Positions 1 through 14,500 of a stretch of 64,000 nt of DNA are shown one piece after another. Position 1 is the stretch's first letter, and every line of letters starts with the position of its first letter. Made by a program: the position numbers and the translations under genes. The notes under the pieces are model-generated. The model saw only the letters and a program-made list of their open reading frames with translations. It was not told the origin of the DNA and did no database searches. The stretch comes from Chrysaora quinquecirrha (Eukaryota; Cnidaria; Scyphozoa; Semaeostomeae; Pelagiidae), in contig JACTAT010000010.1 in assembly GCA_014526335.1 (NCBI GenBank), positions 2,399,943 to 2,463,942 on the forward strand. Reading direction: 5' to 3'.

Positions 1-845
1 TTTTAATAACAATTGTTAAAATAATCTTTAATAATCATTATTCTTGAGAGACAGCTCTTGAGAAAGATAAATTTGGCCATAAATGGTCTCGAACCTCCAA
101 CCTCAGGCTAGTACGCCAATGTTTTACCAGCCAGAGATTGCAGGTTCGAAACCCTCTCTGGTCTTATCTATACCTCTTATATTTTCTCAACTACTTTCAA
201 AACTCCTAATCCTAACATCGCAAATTAAAGCTATGTCTCTTTTTGACAGATTAACACTCAGGATGTTAACAAAATTCTAGAAGCTGTGCTACTTAAACTC
301 GCGAAAAAGAGTAATGGTCACATTTCACTTCGACTGAAAAAGACATCAAATTCAAATAATCAAGATAAGGTATTAATTTAGGGGTATATTCAACTGATTA
401 TTTTGTGATTATATAGGCAATGCGCTTATTTTAAGCAATTTTTTCCATTCCTCGCTGATTTTTCCGGCTGCTTTATCCAAAGTGCCCTGAGTAGCTACTT
501 CATATAAGCTACTGCGGAAAAGCTCTTGGATACCAGGAAGCAAATAAGAATAAAGCCCTGGCCAAACGATCAAGCATTGTCTGTCAAACATTTGAGATTT
601 ACTTTAAAAACAATTTTTGCCCGTTTGCCCACGTCACAAAACACTGCTTGACAATCAAAAACAAGCTTTTGCGCAATGTTTTTGAAACAGTTCTGAAACA
701 TTCTTTGCTTGACGCAAGCAAAGCAAGAAGTTTGACAAGCAAACAATGTTTGATCGTTAAACCAGGGCCTAAACCTCGAAAGGGAAAAAGAGATTCTACC
801 TTGTATTTTTGACGTAGAAGACAACCGTTTTTCTCTTCTGTTTAG
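1..845. other. Non-coding left edge, probably an intron of gene A
   Basis: I see no convincing coding sequence here. The stretch ends in a good 3' splice site (pyrimidine-rich run and TAG at 843-845) feeding the first visible exon of gene A, so it is most likely an intron whose upstream exon lies outside the window. Around 140-165 there is a GGTTCGAAACC B-box-like motif next to a CCAGAGA/TCTCTGG pairing, probably a worn tRNA-derived SINE. A miniature transposon occupies 554-769. Confidence 0.5.
554..769. mobile_element. Foldback MITE, family 1 (Harbinger-like, TAA target duplication)
   Basis: The two halves are imperfect inverted copies. The left end reads AGCCCTGGCCAAACGATCAA and the right end is its approximate reverse complement, TTGATCGTTAAACCAGGGCC type. 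TAA stands on both sides (551-553 and 770-772), which fits the TWA target duplications of PIF/Harbinger elements. Inside are repeated TTGTTTGTCAAAC and CTTGACAAGCAA palindromes. The same family recurs in gene A introns at 18.1, 20.9, 21.8, 22.9, 25.6 and 30.9 kb, and as fragments at 54.1 and 60.0 kb. No protein is encoded. Confidence 0.65.
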
Positions 846-2718
846 GCCAAATCCTCGCAGCCGTTGTCACCGTCAACAACAACAACAACAACAAAGACGC
901 ATTCATTATCTGACGTTTCAGAATCATCGAATCACTCGCTTGCGTCTTTCACTTCGGAAGAAACAGCAGCAACAACCGATGATGGCGGAAGCCTTTTCAG
1001 CGGAAGTCTTGCACCGTCAACTCTATACCCGTTCAGTGAAGACGGAAACGAAGACGATGATATTGCGTCACTTCCGCAGCGTCTTCGAAAACTGTCAAAC
1101 CCTTTTATGAGTCAGAAAGAACAAACAGAGGCCCATTTTCAAATGGGCAGAATCAGAACTCGAGCAATCGAAATGGGCACCTTTCAACCAATGAAAATCA
1201 AGGAAGTAATGAGCGGACGCCACAAAGAAAGAACTCTGAAACTAGAAGCTTTCGCTCGCTGAAACAGTCGCACGCTGCGCGAGGTCCTAAACAGCCGCTC
1301 CGCCGAGCACGAAGCGACGCTATTGATCGTAAATTCGCTGATAAATCACCCGCGTCGCCAGAACAAATTAAAGTTGCCAGCAATCCATCAATTTGTGCAA
1401 AATCTTTACAAGACCCTTCAGAAAAATCCGAAACCAACTCTTGGATAATGCCGAGTCCTGAGCTCCCAAGAAAAACAGGCCTAAATGAAAACAATTCAAT
1501 TAATATATTCGCTACACTTCCACGCCAGAAAAAGAAAAGTGTAAACGAGGCTGACTGCAATAAACGCACGACACATCGAGTACTTCGCCTAGAAAAGATT
1601 TCCAATGAACCGATGGGGTTTGATGTATGTGGGGGCAACAAAGTGGGGATTTTTGTCAAGGAGATTCATGAAGGAAGCATGGCAGCCCTTGGCGGAATGA
1701 AAGTTGGAGACAGGTTACTCTATGTAAGTCAAATAATGCACTTCAACCTTAATTCCGTATATATCTACCCATCGCAGTTTATATTTGCATATTGTGGTGG
1801 ATAAGCACTAATGTGGTGGTTTACTATGCTTTATGTGGTGGTATTTTTTTGAGTAAGTGCATCCCTTTCAGCATCTGTTTGTTTGTCTTCAGACATATAA
1901 AAAACGTAACTACTATACTAAGAGATAATTGGATAATTTCTCATGATATGGACAAAGTATACTGCCCTTGCTTTTTTCCTCGGGGAAACTAATTATCTGT
2001 TTGGTTAGAATTGCTTTGAAGTTAAGCAGAAATGGATTTTAAACCAATGTTTAAGGTCTGACCTGAACATTAGTCACAGTAGACCCTGTTTGTCCCTGGA
2101 GGGCCCCGTTTCTTTGCCTAGGCCTAACAAAATTTTTCCCATCCCCAAGTGTCGTCTCCTTGAAGCCTTCATTCCTCTATGTCTCACTAAGCATAGATGA
2201 AAACGAGGATTAGCTATGTTAAATGCATACATTAATTATTTTTACAATTTTTTCAGTTGAATTCTTTTGATCTAAACGGAGCAACATTAGACTTTGCAAC
2301 CAGAGTCATCCTGAGAAGTGAACGATTGACAGATTTTAGAATAGAAGTTAAATACGAAGAAAGTAAGTGGCTCTAAATGTTTCTTGTCCTTGTAATTGAT
2401 TTCATATTAAACATCGCGTATCATGGCAGACCCCTGATATGTATTGGGCAAGAGCTCCGTCTCCCATGTTTGCCTTGACCATGGTTTTGCTGACTGATCT
2501 TGTTTCTGCCCCGTAGAACCCTTCGTGTCTGCCCCATATTTTCCCTTCCACACAGAGAGAAGAAAATAGTTAAAAAATCTAAGTGATGCCACTCGGATAA
2601 GTTAATGTATTGTTGATGCTTTCATGCAGTAATGGCAGTAAGTATTGTATTTTTCTTTCCTTTTTTCAGAATTTAAAGAAATTATGAAAGAAAGTCCTCG
2701 TGATTCGTTATACGTAAG
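846..2718 (+). CDS. Gene A exons 1-3 visible: Ser/Thr-rich region and PDZ domain
   Basis: Exon 846-1723 begins in frame after a TTTAG acceptor with a low-complexity Ser/Thr/Asp stretch, then a basic Ser/Asn-rich linker. A PDZ domain starts near 1578 (VLRLEKISNEPMGFDVCGG: the MGFDV strand takes the place of the usual GLGF carboxylate loop) and runs through VGDRLLY into exon 2257-2362 (LNSFDLNGATLDFATRVIL). Exon 2670-2718 leads into SH3 with LYVR, a pairing typical of MAGUK proteins. The frame changes inside the first exon. The Asp-rich N-terminus reads in one frame up to about 1060-1260 and the PDZ in another, so one base appears to be missing in that interval. PDZ domains bind C-terminal peptides and usually place a protein at membranes or junctions. 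Confidence 0.75.
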
Positions 2719-5700
2719 GTACGAAAACTGATTGAAAAGTTTCTTAAGCTGTTACGGGGTCACAGTCTAGGAACCTTCCTGCTTATATTAGCAGTAATTG
2801 GCACCTTTACTCCTTGTGGGTTGCCCTATATGCCTCCTCGTTCCACAATGTATCTATATTTAAGAAATCAGCATTTACTTTAATCTTCAAAATGAATGAT
2901 ACTTAAGGAAGCCCAAGGTATACTTAAAAGCTTTTTCCATCTGACATTCCTTAGAATATAAACGTCAGAAAAGGCCGGCTCTGTTAAGACAGAAAGAGTT
3001 CCTTTTCTCATGTGGACTCTTCATTTAATCCTAGTCGTCTTCATTTCTAGAACCTGCAAATCATGTGATATTGGCGAAAATTCTCAACTGAGATTTTGTG
3101 TCGGTGAGATTTTGCATATCACAAACACGGTTGCCAATCGTGATAAGAATGCGAAAACTTCCTGGCAATGGTATGCTGAAAAAGTTAGCAAAAAGCCGAA
3201 GGAGCAGCTGGCCTCGTTCCAAGGCTTGAAAGGTAAATGAAAATTTAAAGGGTTAATTAATGTTATATTACGTTGTATAACCACAGTAGTGAATCTGAAC
3301 AAACTACTGTAGTGGATACGACATATTGAAGAGGGATTTTTTGCTTGATTTTCGATATATAACATAGACTTGATACAACAAACTCAATACGACATACTTG
3401 ATACGACATGTTTGATGCAACATTCTTGATTAGACATATTGGAGTTGGGTATTTGCTTCACGTGGCTTTTCTTGATTTTCGACTCAATTGATATGCAAAC
3501 TTGATACGACATGTTCCATAGGACATGCAGCATACTCGATACTCGATACGACATACATGATACGACATGTTAGGATAGGGTATTTGCTACATGTGGTTTT
3601 CCTTGATTTTCGACTCAATCGATCTATGGAAAACTTGATACAACATGTCCCATACGACATGCAGCATACTTGGTACGACATACGACATACTTGATACAGC
3701 ATACTAGGGTTGGGTATTTGCTTCGTGTGGTGTTTGCTTGATGTTCGACTCAGTTGAGATATGTTAAACCTGATACATGTTCCGTACGACATGCGGCATA
3801 CGTGATACGACAAAATCGCATTCACCATTATTCTTTTCAGTTCATTGATTGGCTGGCTTTTTATCGTTCTATCTAAACGGAAAGTGAGGCTTTGAATAGA
3901 TAAGAGGCTTGACTTGGATTTGCCTAAGAGAGGCTTGTGGTTATTTTGTCGTTGTAGTTTCTAATGTGATAAATTTTTCCTTTAGTTTCATTGAACAAAG
4001 CGAGCCACATTCTGTTCCAGACCTCGATAGCGACCCCGATAGGACGCCAACCAATCAAAAGAGACGAAAGCGACCTTCAGCTGCTGACGTCAAGAAATGG
4101 TTGCTGAGGAAACCAAGCATGAATAAAATCAAAAAGGAAAAAGAAAAGAGAATAATTGAAATCGAACATCGTGGTAAGAATTGTGATTTTTGAGTCTTGC
4201 AAATCTTCCAAGTCAATAAAAGCTGCACCTTACCATATTTCTTTCCTTCACTTTTATTTACCTTTTAGAAGATCGCAGTCCATTCTACGAAATATTGGTG
4301 GACAAGTGAATCTATACATCATGAGGTTTTTTTACCATGATATACAATTTTACAATTTAATTATGTCAATGTTGAAAACGAAGATCTCGAACATATCGAC
4401 TACGAGCTAGCTTTTCACAAGAAGATCGTAATAGCTATATTGTATTTTTGGAAAATTGGGTTTGTCATCATTTGGGGTCTAAAAGTCGCCGTGTCCTGAT
4501 AATTTGTTAAATAATTAATTGAGTTATTGTTGGAGGGTAAGTCCTTGAATTTAAATTCCTTTGAATTTCTGAAAACTTTGAATGTGAAATTGTCTCTGTA
4601 TGGTAGAGACCTTCTCATATTCGAGAATCACCTTATGAAAGAGAATCTGTTTGATTTTCATTTGCCAGAGTGAAATGGAGAGCCTTCTTTTGGTAAAAGG
4701 ATCTTCTTAATTTCATTTGCCAGAGTCAATCAAAGATAGAGAGCTTCCTTAAGGTAGAAAGCCTCCTTAAGAAAGAGAGCCACCTTATGGTAGAGAATCT
4801 CCTTAATTTGTATTTGTGAAAGCCAAAGAAAGAGAGCCTCCTTAAGGTAGAAAGTCTCCTTAAGAAAGAGAGCCACCTCATGGTAGAAAATCTCCTTAAT
4901 CTTATTTGCAAGAGTCAGCCAAAGATAGAGAGCCTCCTTAAGGTAGAAAGTCTCCTTAAGAAAGAGAGCCTCCTCATGGTAGAAAATCTCCTTAATCTTA
5001 TTTGCAAGAGTCAGCCAAAGATAGAGAGCCTCCTTAAAGTAGAAAGTCTCCTTAAGAAAGAGAGCCACCTTATGGTAGAAAATATCCTTAATTTGCATTT
5101 GTCAAAGCCAAAGATAGAGAGCCTCCTTAAGGTAGAGAATCTCCTAAGATTTCATTGGCCAGACTTAGAGATAAAGAACCTCCTTAAAGTAGAGAGCCAC
5201 CTTATGATGGAGAATCTCCTTAATTACCATTGGTTGATGATTTTTCGGCGTTATAAAGTCACCTTGTCGCCTTGTGCTCTAAAATCTTCTTGTGATCGCC
5301 TCAAATTACAGATTCTCCTTGCTTTTAACAATATGTATTGGCAGACAAAAATTCATGAGTGATGCATTTCTAAAAGACTTTCACATTCTGTCCAATTTTT
5401 TTGGAAACAGCAATTAAGTTGTTGTAGTTGCTGGAAATTGTTGTTGCTGCTTCCAAAATGAGGGAGGAACTGTAACAAACCTGATCTACTGCCTTTTAGC
5501 CATATCGTGCGTTGCTCTGAAACTTTATTCTCAGAAAGAAATATTTTATATAATATTGACTTTTGAAATCTTTCGTTGGTACATTATTTGAACAAGTAGT
5601 TCACTGGTCCATTACGTCATTTTTGCTTTGTAATCTGAAAACCAAATTTGATACGACAAATCGATTCTTGAGGCATTGTTTTCAAAGTTTGTTGAACTAA

Positions 5701-6436
5701 CTCGAATTGTCTGCTAGTCTGTTTTAATCTGATGTTTGCAGAGTTTTTGTGAATTTATGTTGATTGAAATGAAAAGATTGAATGTAGCATGGATAAAATA
5801 TAATAAATATGGTGTCAGTTTCACAGAAATATTTTCTCTTTCCTGAGCATGTTACTAAAAGCTAATCCTGCTATGAAATAGCCAAGAGATTTTAGTTTTC
5901 CAAATTGCCTGTTTGGTTGGGAGAGAACTTTAAAAGTTCCTTTTTTCAGAAGAAATTGCAGTTGTTATAAAGTTCATATTTGAGACAGATCGTTCCTGCT
6001 TGCCCTTTGTCCAGCCTTGAACAACAAATCGACAAAAAGGGAAATGAAAGGTAGGATAAAAAATTTTTACTTCTCACATTTTCATCAGATTCGCTCCTTA
6101 GTCTTGCTAGTTACTTTTTAATTCAATTAAACTGTATAGTTCGATTGTCACAGTAGATTGAGATTTACTCTCTTTGGTTTTTGGTCTGGTTATATCTAGT
6201 TAGTTGGTTAGTTAGCTTGTTAGTTAGTTGGTTGGTTGATTTGATGGTTAGCCAAAAGACTAGTTGGTTAGTTAGTTAGTTACTTAGTTAGTTAGTTAAT
6301 TAGTTAGTTCGTTAATTAGTCACTTGATCAGTTAGTTAGGCTGGTTAATTAGTTGCTCAGTTAGTTAATTAGTTAGTTAGTTAGCAAGCTGGTAGTAGTC
6401 AGTTAGTTGGTTAGTAATTTATTTGTTAAGTAAGTA

Positions 6437-6503
<67 letters not shown>

Positions 6504-7701
6504 CCATTCGTTAGTCAGTTAATACATTAGCTAGTTAGTTAATTAGTTCGTGAAATAATTGGCTTGTTTAGATTATAGTTAGCTAGTTCAAAGTAACCCA
6601 ATCCTTGTGAAGTTAAAATTTACTGAATAGAAACTTTGCATGAATTTGCTTTCATGCAAAGTTTCTATGCAACGTTCAAAATAAACATTTATTCAAGGGC
6701 TAACCACATGCAAAAGTTCTTATTCTGACTTGGTACCTTTAAACTATAAGAATGACATGAAATATTATTAACAGTAACAAAAAAACATTTTCAGAAATAA
6801 ACCATGAATCGTAAACTTCATTATTACATTACTGAATTATTAACAACCTCAAAAGATGTCAGGTGATAGGTATAGTCCAGCAAAATAGTTTGTTTTTCTG
6901 GATGTTGTGAGAAATTTTCTGGTTTTCGAAGATGTTAAACTTGAGACCATTCAGATCAATCGAAAATGCAATTCTCGAAGGTATTTTTCAAATTTTTTAT
7001 AAACTCGTAATTTTATCATAGCAGTTCTTTTCCTAAATTTTCAAAACTCCACTGCAAGTGTTTTTACGAAACTGCTCCCCGCCAGCACTCGATTTTTCTT
7101 GGTGTTTTTCAAATATTTATATGCAGTTTATTTCTTTATTATTTTCATCATTTTTCCATTTTCGTAACTAGAAACTTGGCACATTTGAAAGCATAACTTA
7201 AAAAGTTAGAATTTTTGCAAGTTAAGAAATTGCTTTTCTATAAGCGTCATGAATTCTTTTATTCCCACAATCCTTTGTAATCGCGGGAAACTGGACCCAA
7301 ATTTGATTTGCTGGCGGGAAAATTAGGCCCATTTTGGCCTAAAATGTCACTAGCCTAGGCACAAAACAGAACGGTGACACTAATTCTGTGGCCTAGGCCC
7401 TTATGAGTATGCATAGGCTGTATAGGCTGCGTCTTCCCCTTAATCAAAGGCAATTCGCATCATCTATTTTGGTACAATATTCTAATTTGTTTCTGTTCTT
7501 TCTAGAAGGAGAAGAAGATGCGTTTGTAATGAAAACTGGTGACTTGAGAGAACATTATGACGTCAAAGAAGAAGTTGGAAGGTGAGAGGAAACTGTGAAA
7601 AAAGGAAACGAGTCTCCGTTATTTCTAAAAAATGGCAAAAGCAGAAACAACTAACTAACTAACTAATTAACTAACTAACTTACTAACTAACTAACTAACT
7701 C

Positions 7702-7732
<31 letters not shown>

Positions 7733-7826
7733 CACTAACTAACTAACTAACTAACTATGTAACTAACTAACTAGCCAACTAACTAACCAACTAACTAACT
7801 AACTATCTAACTAACTAACTAACTTT

Positions 7827-7862
<36 letters not shown>

Positions 7863-8531
7863 CTAACCAACAAACTAACTAACGAAAACAACTGACTAAA
7901 AGACTGACTAACTAGCTATCTAGCTAACTGACTTGCTGAATAATTTAATTACTAGCTAATCAACCAACTGGCTAACCAACTAATTATCTAACTAAGCGAC
8001 TAGCTAGCTTAGTAACCAAGGAACCAACGCACCAACTAACTAACTTACCAACTAGGTAACTAAACCAACTAACTTACTAACTAACTAACTAACTAACTAC
8101 CTAAATATATAATTAACTAACTAACAGCTAATTAGGCAACTAATTGACTTGGTTAATGACCTTGAAAATTAGTTAACTGTTTGGTTCTCTTTAACATAGG
8201 GGAAAATTTGGAGTTGTTCATAAGGTGGTCAAAAAACCAAATGGTGAAATACATGCTGCAAAGTTTATCAAAATTGCTCATGGCAAACGAAAGGATGTCT
8301 TACATGAAGTAGATATAATGAAGAAACTCTCACATGAAAATCTTGTCAACCTTATTGATGTATTTGACATGGATAAAAGAGTCATACTCATAATGGAATT
8401 GTAAGTAACAAATTATTGTTGTTTATTGACATTTTGATCTTAATCAATATCTTATCTACTACCTCGACACTTAGTTTTCTTCCGTCTTTCCATCTACTAC
8501 ATATGACCTATTGTCCGCCCTAACTGCAAAA

Positions 8532-8564
<33 letters not shown>

Positions 8565-11500
8565 ATCTTTTTCTTCCTCTTCTTCGTCTTCCTTTTATTC
8601 CTCCTCTTCATCCTCCTCTTCTTCTTCTTCTTCCTCCTCCTCCTCCTCCTTTTCTTCGTCCTCTTCTTCCTCGTCTTCCCCTTTTTCTTTACCCTCTTCT
8701 TCTTCTTCCTCTTTTTCTTTTCTTCTTCTTTTTCCTCTTTGTCCTCTTCTTCTTCTTCTTCTTCCTCCCTTTCTTCTTTTTCCTCTTCTTGCCGTTTTTT
8801 CTTCTTGCTCTTCTTCTTCTTCTTCTTCTTCTCCCTCTTCTTCCTTTCATCCTCTTCTCCCCCTTCTTCCACCTCCTTCTCTTCTTCTTCTTCTTCATTT
8901 TCTTCTACAACTACTTCATTTACTTATAAACGAGCAAGTCCTTTCATTCTAGCATATCTGGTGGTGAACTGTTCGAAAGAATCGTAGAAGAAGATAACCT
9001 TACAGAAGCTGAAGCTGCAATATACATGAAACAAATATTAGAAGGATTACAGCACATGCACAGCAAAAATATCGTTCATTTAGATCTGAAGGTATGTTAA
9101 CTTTGCAAATATTGCTTTTTCCTACACCACATTAATTAGAATCTTGGTTTCAGTCGTCATCTTTATCACCATCATCATCTTCTTCCTCACCATCATCCTC
9201 ATCATCATCCTCATCAACCTCCTCCTCGTCATCATCATCATCATCATCATCATCATCAATATTTTCTTGATCATGATCATCATTATCATCATGATCACCA
9301 TCATCGTCATCATCATCATCATTATCCTCATCAATCTCCTCATCACCGTCACCAATAAAAACTGCCACCGTTATCATCATCATCATCATCATCATCAATT
9401 GCATCAACAACATCAGATAAACCTCTCCGTCTTTGACATGGGGACAGCCATTCATGACGTTCCAAGTGGCACCGTCATTGGCTACTTGCACTATATTGTT
9501 TAGGCTATCCAAACGTTGGTTATTGTTTGACATTGCCGTTTTTTACTTTTTGAGCTTGGTCTGGTTATATTTGGCTTGCCTCTGGGTCCTTTTACTGGTC
9601 TAGTTGCTTCAGATAGGGCTTATCTTCCTGGCGATTCACCAGCATCTTGATTCATTAGCATTTTTCTTGTCTTTCAAGCCTGAAAATGTGGTCTGTATCG
9701 AACCGAAAAGTACACGAATCAAATTGATTGATTTTGGCCTTGCACGACAATTAGAACGTGGAAAAGAAACGAAAATTACTTGTGGGACACCCGAGTTCGT
9801 GGGTAAGCTAAATTTTATCTGCTGTTGATGACTTTTTCATGAAATAATATCTGTTAGACAAATGTATATAGGGCACAGGGATCTATAACCATCTCTGTGG
9901 TTCTGCTCGGTGTCCTTGGCAACATTTCGCCTTTGAGTTGTGCAAAAACTTCAAAATTGCCAGAAATGGAGGAAAAATCTTGAACGTTATTTTCGTCTGA
10001 CACTCCTCAGAGTAGAAACGTCAGAAACAGAACAAAACAATTCCGCCTTAGTCAGTTGTTTCTGTCTGTTTTTGACGTGTATACTCTGAGGAGTGTCAAA
10101 CGAAAAATCTTTCAAGTATGAGCAGAGATGTTTCTACTAATTCTCGCAATGGTGACACTAGTATGCAAATCATGATAATTTTTATTTCTCTGAGTGCATG
10201 ATATACTTTTTCCTTAGCTCCTGAGGTGCTGAATTTTGATCCTGTGACTTTGGCAAGTGACATGTGGTAAGTATCTTCTTCTAATAAATCTTCATCTTCG
10301 TTCTTCATTTTTTTCATCATCAAAATGTTAGACATAATAACAAGCAAATTAATATCTCTTTCTAGGAGTGTTGGCGTCATTGCGTACATCCTGTAAGTTT
10401 TTCCTTTAAGTATATCATCTATGATAAAGTTTAACGATTGTCTTCAAAACAATATTAATAAAAAAATACCTTAAACAATACATTCTTCAAACCTTCTGTC
10501 GAATATTGTTCGATTTTCTGACTTTTAAAAGATAGATGAACCAGATTGTTTGGTCTAGTTTAAGACTGCTCGCCGACGATTCCTAAGTTTTGGGTTCAAG
10601 CCCTGGCCGAGCCATAGCAAAAACTTTTAAAATGACATTCATTGCCTCTCTGCTTTAATACTAAGCCTGAGGGTAAGAGAAGCAAAAGTGTAGACGTAAG
10701 GGTAAGTGGTCTTCGGATCAAGGACAGGAGCGGCAACCACCCCTTATCTTCATGTTTATCGGCAGGAACAGCATAGGCAAGTTGAAGGTTTCGTGGTGTA
10801 ATCCAGCTGACTCGTGGTGTCAGAAGCTCAGTCTGGTCAGGGTTCGAGCCCAGCCACGGTAGCATCACAGCCAGGGTCGAGGTCTCGATTAGTTAACCTA
10901 CTACTGAGATCCTAGCGACTGGCGCTAAAACACTATTTCACCTTCACCTTCACTTGTGGAGTTATGGGATGGTCTAATTCAACTTACTCGCGGTGTCAGG
11001 AGCTCCTAGAGGTCGAGGTTGGAGCCCTAGACACAGTGAGGGTTGGGGTCTCGTTTGTTCATCAGTTTCTGAGATCCCAGCAACTGGCGCTAAATACACC
11101 ATTTCTCCTTCGCCTTGTATCTATCAAAAGAGTTGCCTTTGGGTCTCTTACTAAATTACTTACTTGCACACTTAGCTACTCATTCGTTTATTCACAACCT
11201 ACAATGTGTTTTTCTTCTAGCCTTAGTGGATTGTCACCCTTTCTTGGTGATACTGATAGTGAAACATTTGCCAATGTCTCTTCGTGTGAATGGGATTTTG
11301 ACGATGAAAGTTTTGAAGAAGTTTCTGCTGAATCAAAAGATTTCATTGAAGGATTAATTGTTACAATACCAAAGTATGTCAATTCTGCTTCTGTTTTGAC
11401 TGACTTTTACTCTGCCTTTTGCTTTCTTTATTTCTAGATCTTCCTTTTTATATATCCTCTGCTACTTTATTTTTCGTTTTCTTTTCTTCTTCTCCTTCTT

Positions 11501-14500
11501 CTTCCCTTACCTGGCTTGTGCTTGTTTTGTTCTTTATCGTTGTGGTCTTTATACTCGTCATCAACTTCATCTTCTTCTTTTCGTCTTTATCTTTATCTTC
11601 TTCTTCTTCCTCTTCTTTTTCTTCTTCTTCTATACCCTCTTCTTCCTCTTACCTGGCTTGTGCTTGTTCTTTATCATTGTTGTCTTTATATTCGTCATCA
11701 ACTTTATCTTCTTCTTGTTCTTCTTCCTCTCTTCTTCTTCTTCTTCTTCTTCTTCTTCTTCTTCTTCTTCTTCTTTTTCTTTTTCTTCTTCTTCGTTTTC
11801 TTCTTCTTCTTTTTCTTCTTTCTTCTTCTTTTTTTCTTTCTTCTTCTTCTTCTTCTTATTTTTTTCCCATTCTTCTTCATCTTCTTCTTATTCTTATTCT
11901 TTATCTTCTGTTTATTCCTCTGATTCTTCTTATTTTTCTTCCCATTCTTCTTATTCTCCATCCCATTCTTTTTATCTTTTTCTATTTACTTTTCTTATTC
12001 CTCTTGCACTTCTCACTTTTTATTCTTCTTATCTCTTCGTCTTCTTTCTCTTTCTTTATTCCTCTTTCTTTTTCTTTCTTCTTTCTTCTTCTTCTTCATC
12101 TTCTTTATCTTTTTATTCTTATTCTTTATCTTCTTCGTATTCTTTATCTTCTTCCTTTTCAGTATTCTTATCAGCATGATTCTGCATGCTTCTTAATATT
12201 CATTGTAATTATCAAAATTATCATCGTTTTTCCTTTTTCTCCTCTTCTTCTCCTCATTTTATTTATTATTTTAAGGAAAAGAAGAAGCGTTGATGAATGT
12301 CTGGAGCACAGCTGGATCAAGGTAAGATTCTCCAAAAGTCTATAAAAATGTTCCTAAAAACTCTACGATTAGTAATTCTAAGCCTACCAAACTCTGCAAA
12401 CGGTACAGACTTTTTAAGAGATGGGAAGATATTTTCCAACTTCTACTAATATTGAAACATTGAAGAACGTACTTTTATTTTTTTCATAAATCCTTTCTTT
12501 ATAGAATTACGACGCTAAAAACTCAAAGAAGCTTAAAGTTGACAATTTACGAAAGTTCTTGGCAAAGAAAAGATGGCAGGTATTAACTGTTTAATTACTA
12601 ATCTTAAAATGTCAAAGGAACCGATACTGCAGCTCAGAAAATTCCTGAAAAATTCTAAGGGATAACAGATCAGTGGGCCACTCATGCTTCTTACAAGGGG
12701 ACGTTTCTCTTTGAAAAGGCTTACGGGCAGAGTCAGGAAAAAATTTTATAGTCGCATGGTCATTGACAGGAGGTTGGTCAATTAGAACAACAGAAAATCT
12801 CATGCTACACAACGGATAGGCCTTTTTTCATTGTTAAATAAGGAGGGTTCCCAGCTTGGCAAATATTGTTTGGAGAAAGGCTGAAAAAATTTTGTTCTTT
12901 TCTAACGGGATTTCCCTTGAAATAAAAGGATTTCTATGAATTTAATTGGCATTTCTTTGAGAAGAACAGGATTCGCTACCGTCATACTGAGCTCCTGGCA
13001 CCACGAGTTAACTGTGGTAGACCAAGAAGCCACATCACCTTCTCAGAGTGTCATAAAATGCATCTCTTGTTCCAGAATATCACTAGAAGCCTACTACTAA
13101 TTTGAAGCTGCTTCAACCATGACCCTCTTTCACACAGAAGCCATGCTAGACTTACTACATCTCGTCCCATTCTTCGGAAACAACAACAACTGCCTCTAAC
13201 GACCACAACAACCTAGCTTCTTTTTCTTTATAGTATTTGGAGCAAGGCTCTGTGTTGTTGACCAATTTATTGATGATCTAACTACACCTTTGCTATACTT
13301 GTATACCCGATGGTTGGTTTTAAACCTTTTCCAGCCTTAACTTAACTAACCCTAGAAACCCCGTTTCGACCAAGTTATTGACAAATACTCTTCCTAAAAC
13401 ACCATCCACTGAACTTTGAATTATTCAAAATATGGACCCTATATTAGCTACCTTACCATTTTATTCTTTGACAAACGATGAAATTACGACAAATTTCAAA
13501 TCTGACAAAGTAAAACTTAAAGACCTGATTGCTAATCATAATTTAGATAATTACATTTATGATACAGTTAAAGAATCAAAAATAAATGAGTATTACACAA
13601 TTGATTCATTAAATGAAATAAAAAACATTAATAAAACTGATTTATCAGTATTTCATCTAAATATTCGTAGCCTCAATAAACATTCAAATGAACTGGTCAA
13701 CTTGCTCAGTGAAATAAAGATAAACTTTGATTGTATATGCTTAACAGAGATAAACAGGACTAATATCGATATGTATAAATTGCTTCTTGATAACTATGTT
13801 TTCTATCATGTGATCCCTGAGCATGGTAATGTAGGCGGTGTGGGTATTTTTGTAAAAAAGAGTATAAAATTAAACATTCTGCATAATCTCAACTTGGTAT
13901 GCAAAGACGCTTGCGAAAATCTTTGGATTAATTTGACGAAAGATAATAAGGAGACAATCTTGGGCATAATTTACAGACACCCCTCTGGCGACATAAAGGA
14001 CTTCAATGAACAACTAGAAAAATCGATTCAAGAAGCTCAAAATTTAAACCTGATCGTTGTCTCATTGTAGGGGATATAAATATTGATATAATAAAATATA
14101 GTCAAGTAGGAAAAGGCAACACTAAACATTACTTAGATATGATGCTTTCCTACGGATATCTCCCTGGAATAACCCTACCCTCGAGAATAACTGATCACTC
14201 TGCAACGCTAATTGATCATATCTTTGTGAAAGAGCAAACTTTAAATGATCAAACAACTTCAGGCAATATTTTCACTGATATCTCAGATCATTTTGCCAAT
14301 TTTTATCTCTCGTTTAGTACAAAAGGGAAAAATAACATTAGAAGAGAAAAATTTGTATATTTGGCAAAAGCACATTGCGAGTTTTGTTAAAATATTACAA
14401 GAAACTGATTGGAATTTTCTGTATTCCACACAAGATGCTAATACCTGTGCAAATTATTTCACTGACATTGTTAATAGAGCCTACGAAAAGCTTTCCTATG

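Noticed and set aside
1206..1267. A very short intron explaining the frame change in the first exon
   Set aside because: A GTAATG donor and a CAG acceptor exist, but 62 bp is far below all other introns here and three other exons show the same one-base shortage.
7650..8140. Possible CRISPR-like or satellite array
   Set aside because: Tetranucleotide AACT repeat without spacers, in a eukaryotic intron.
8511..8987. Long Phe/Ser/Leu ORF on + and Lys/Arg ORF on -
   Set aside because: Pure TTC microsatellite; no splice or protein logic.
9122..9533. Ile, Met or Asp homopolymer-like ORFs
   Set aside because: ATC trinucleotide repeat in an intron.
11419..12345. 308-residue ORF on +
   Set aside because: TTC repeat read-through, joined by chance to the real exon at 12,276-12,321.
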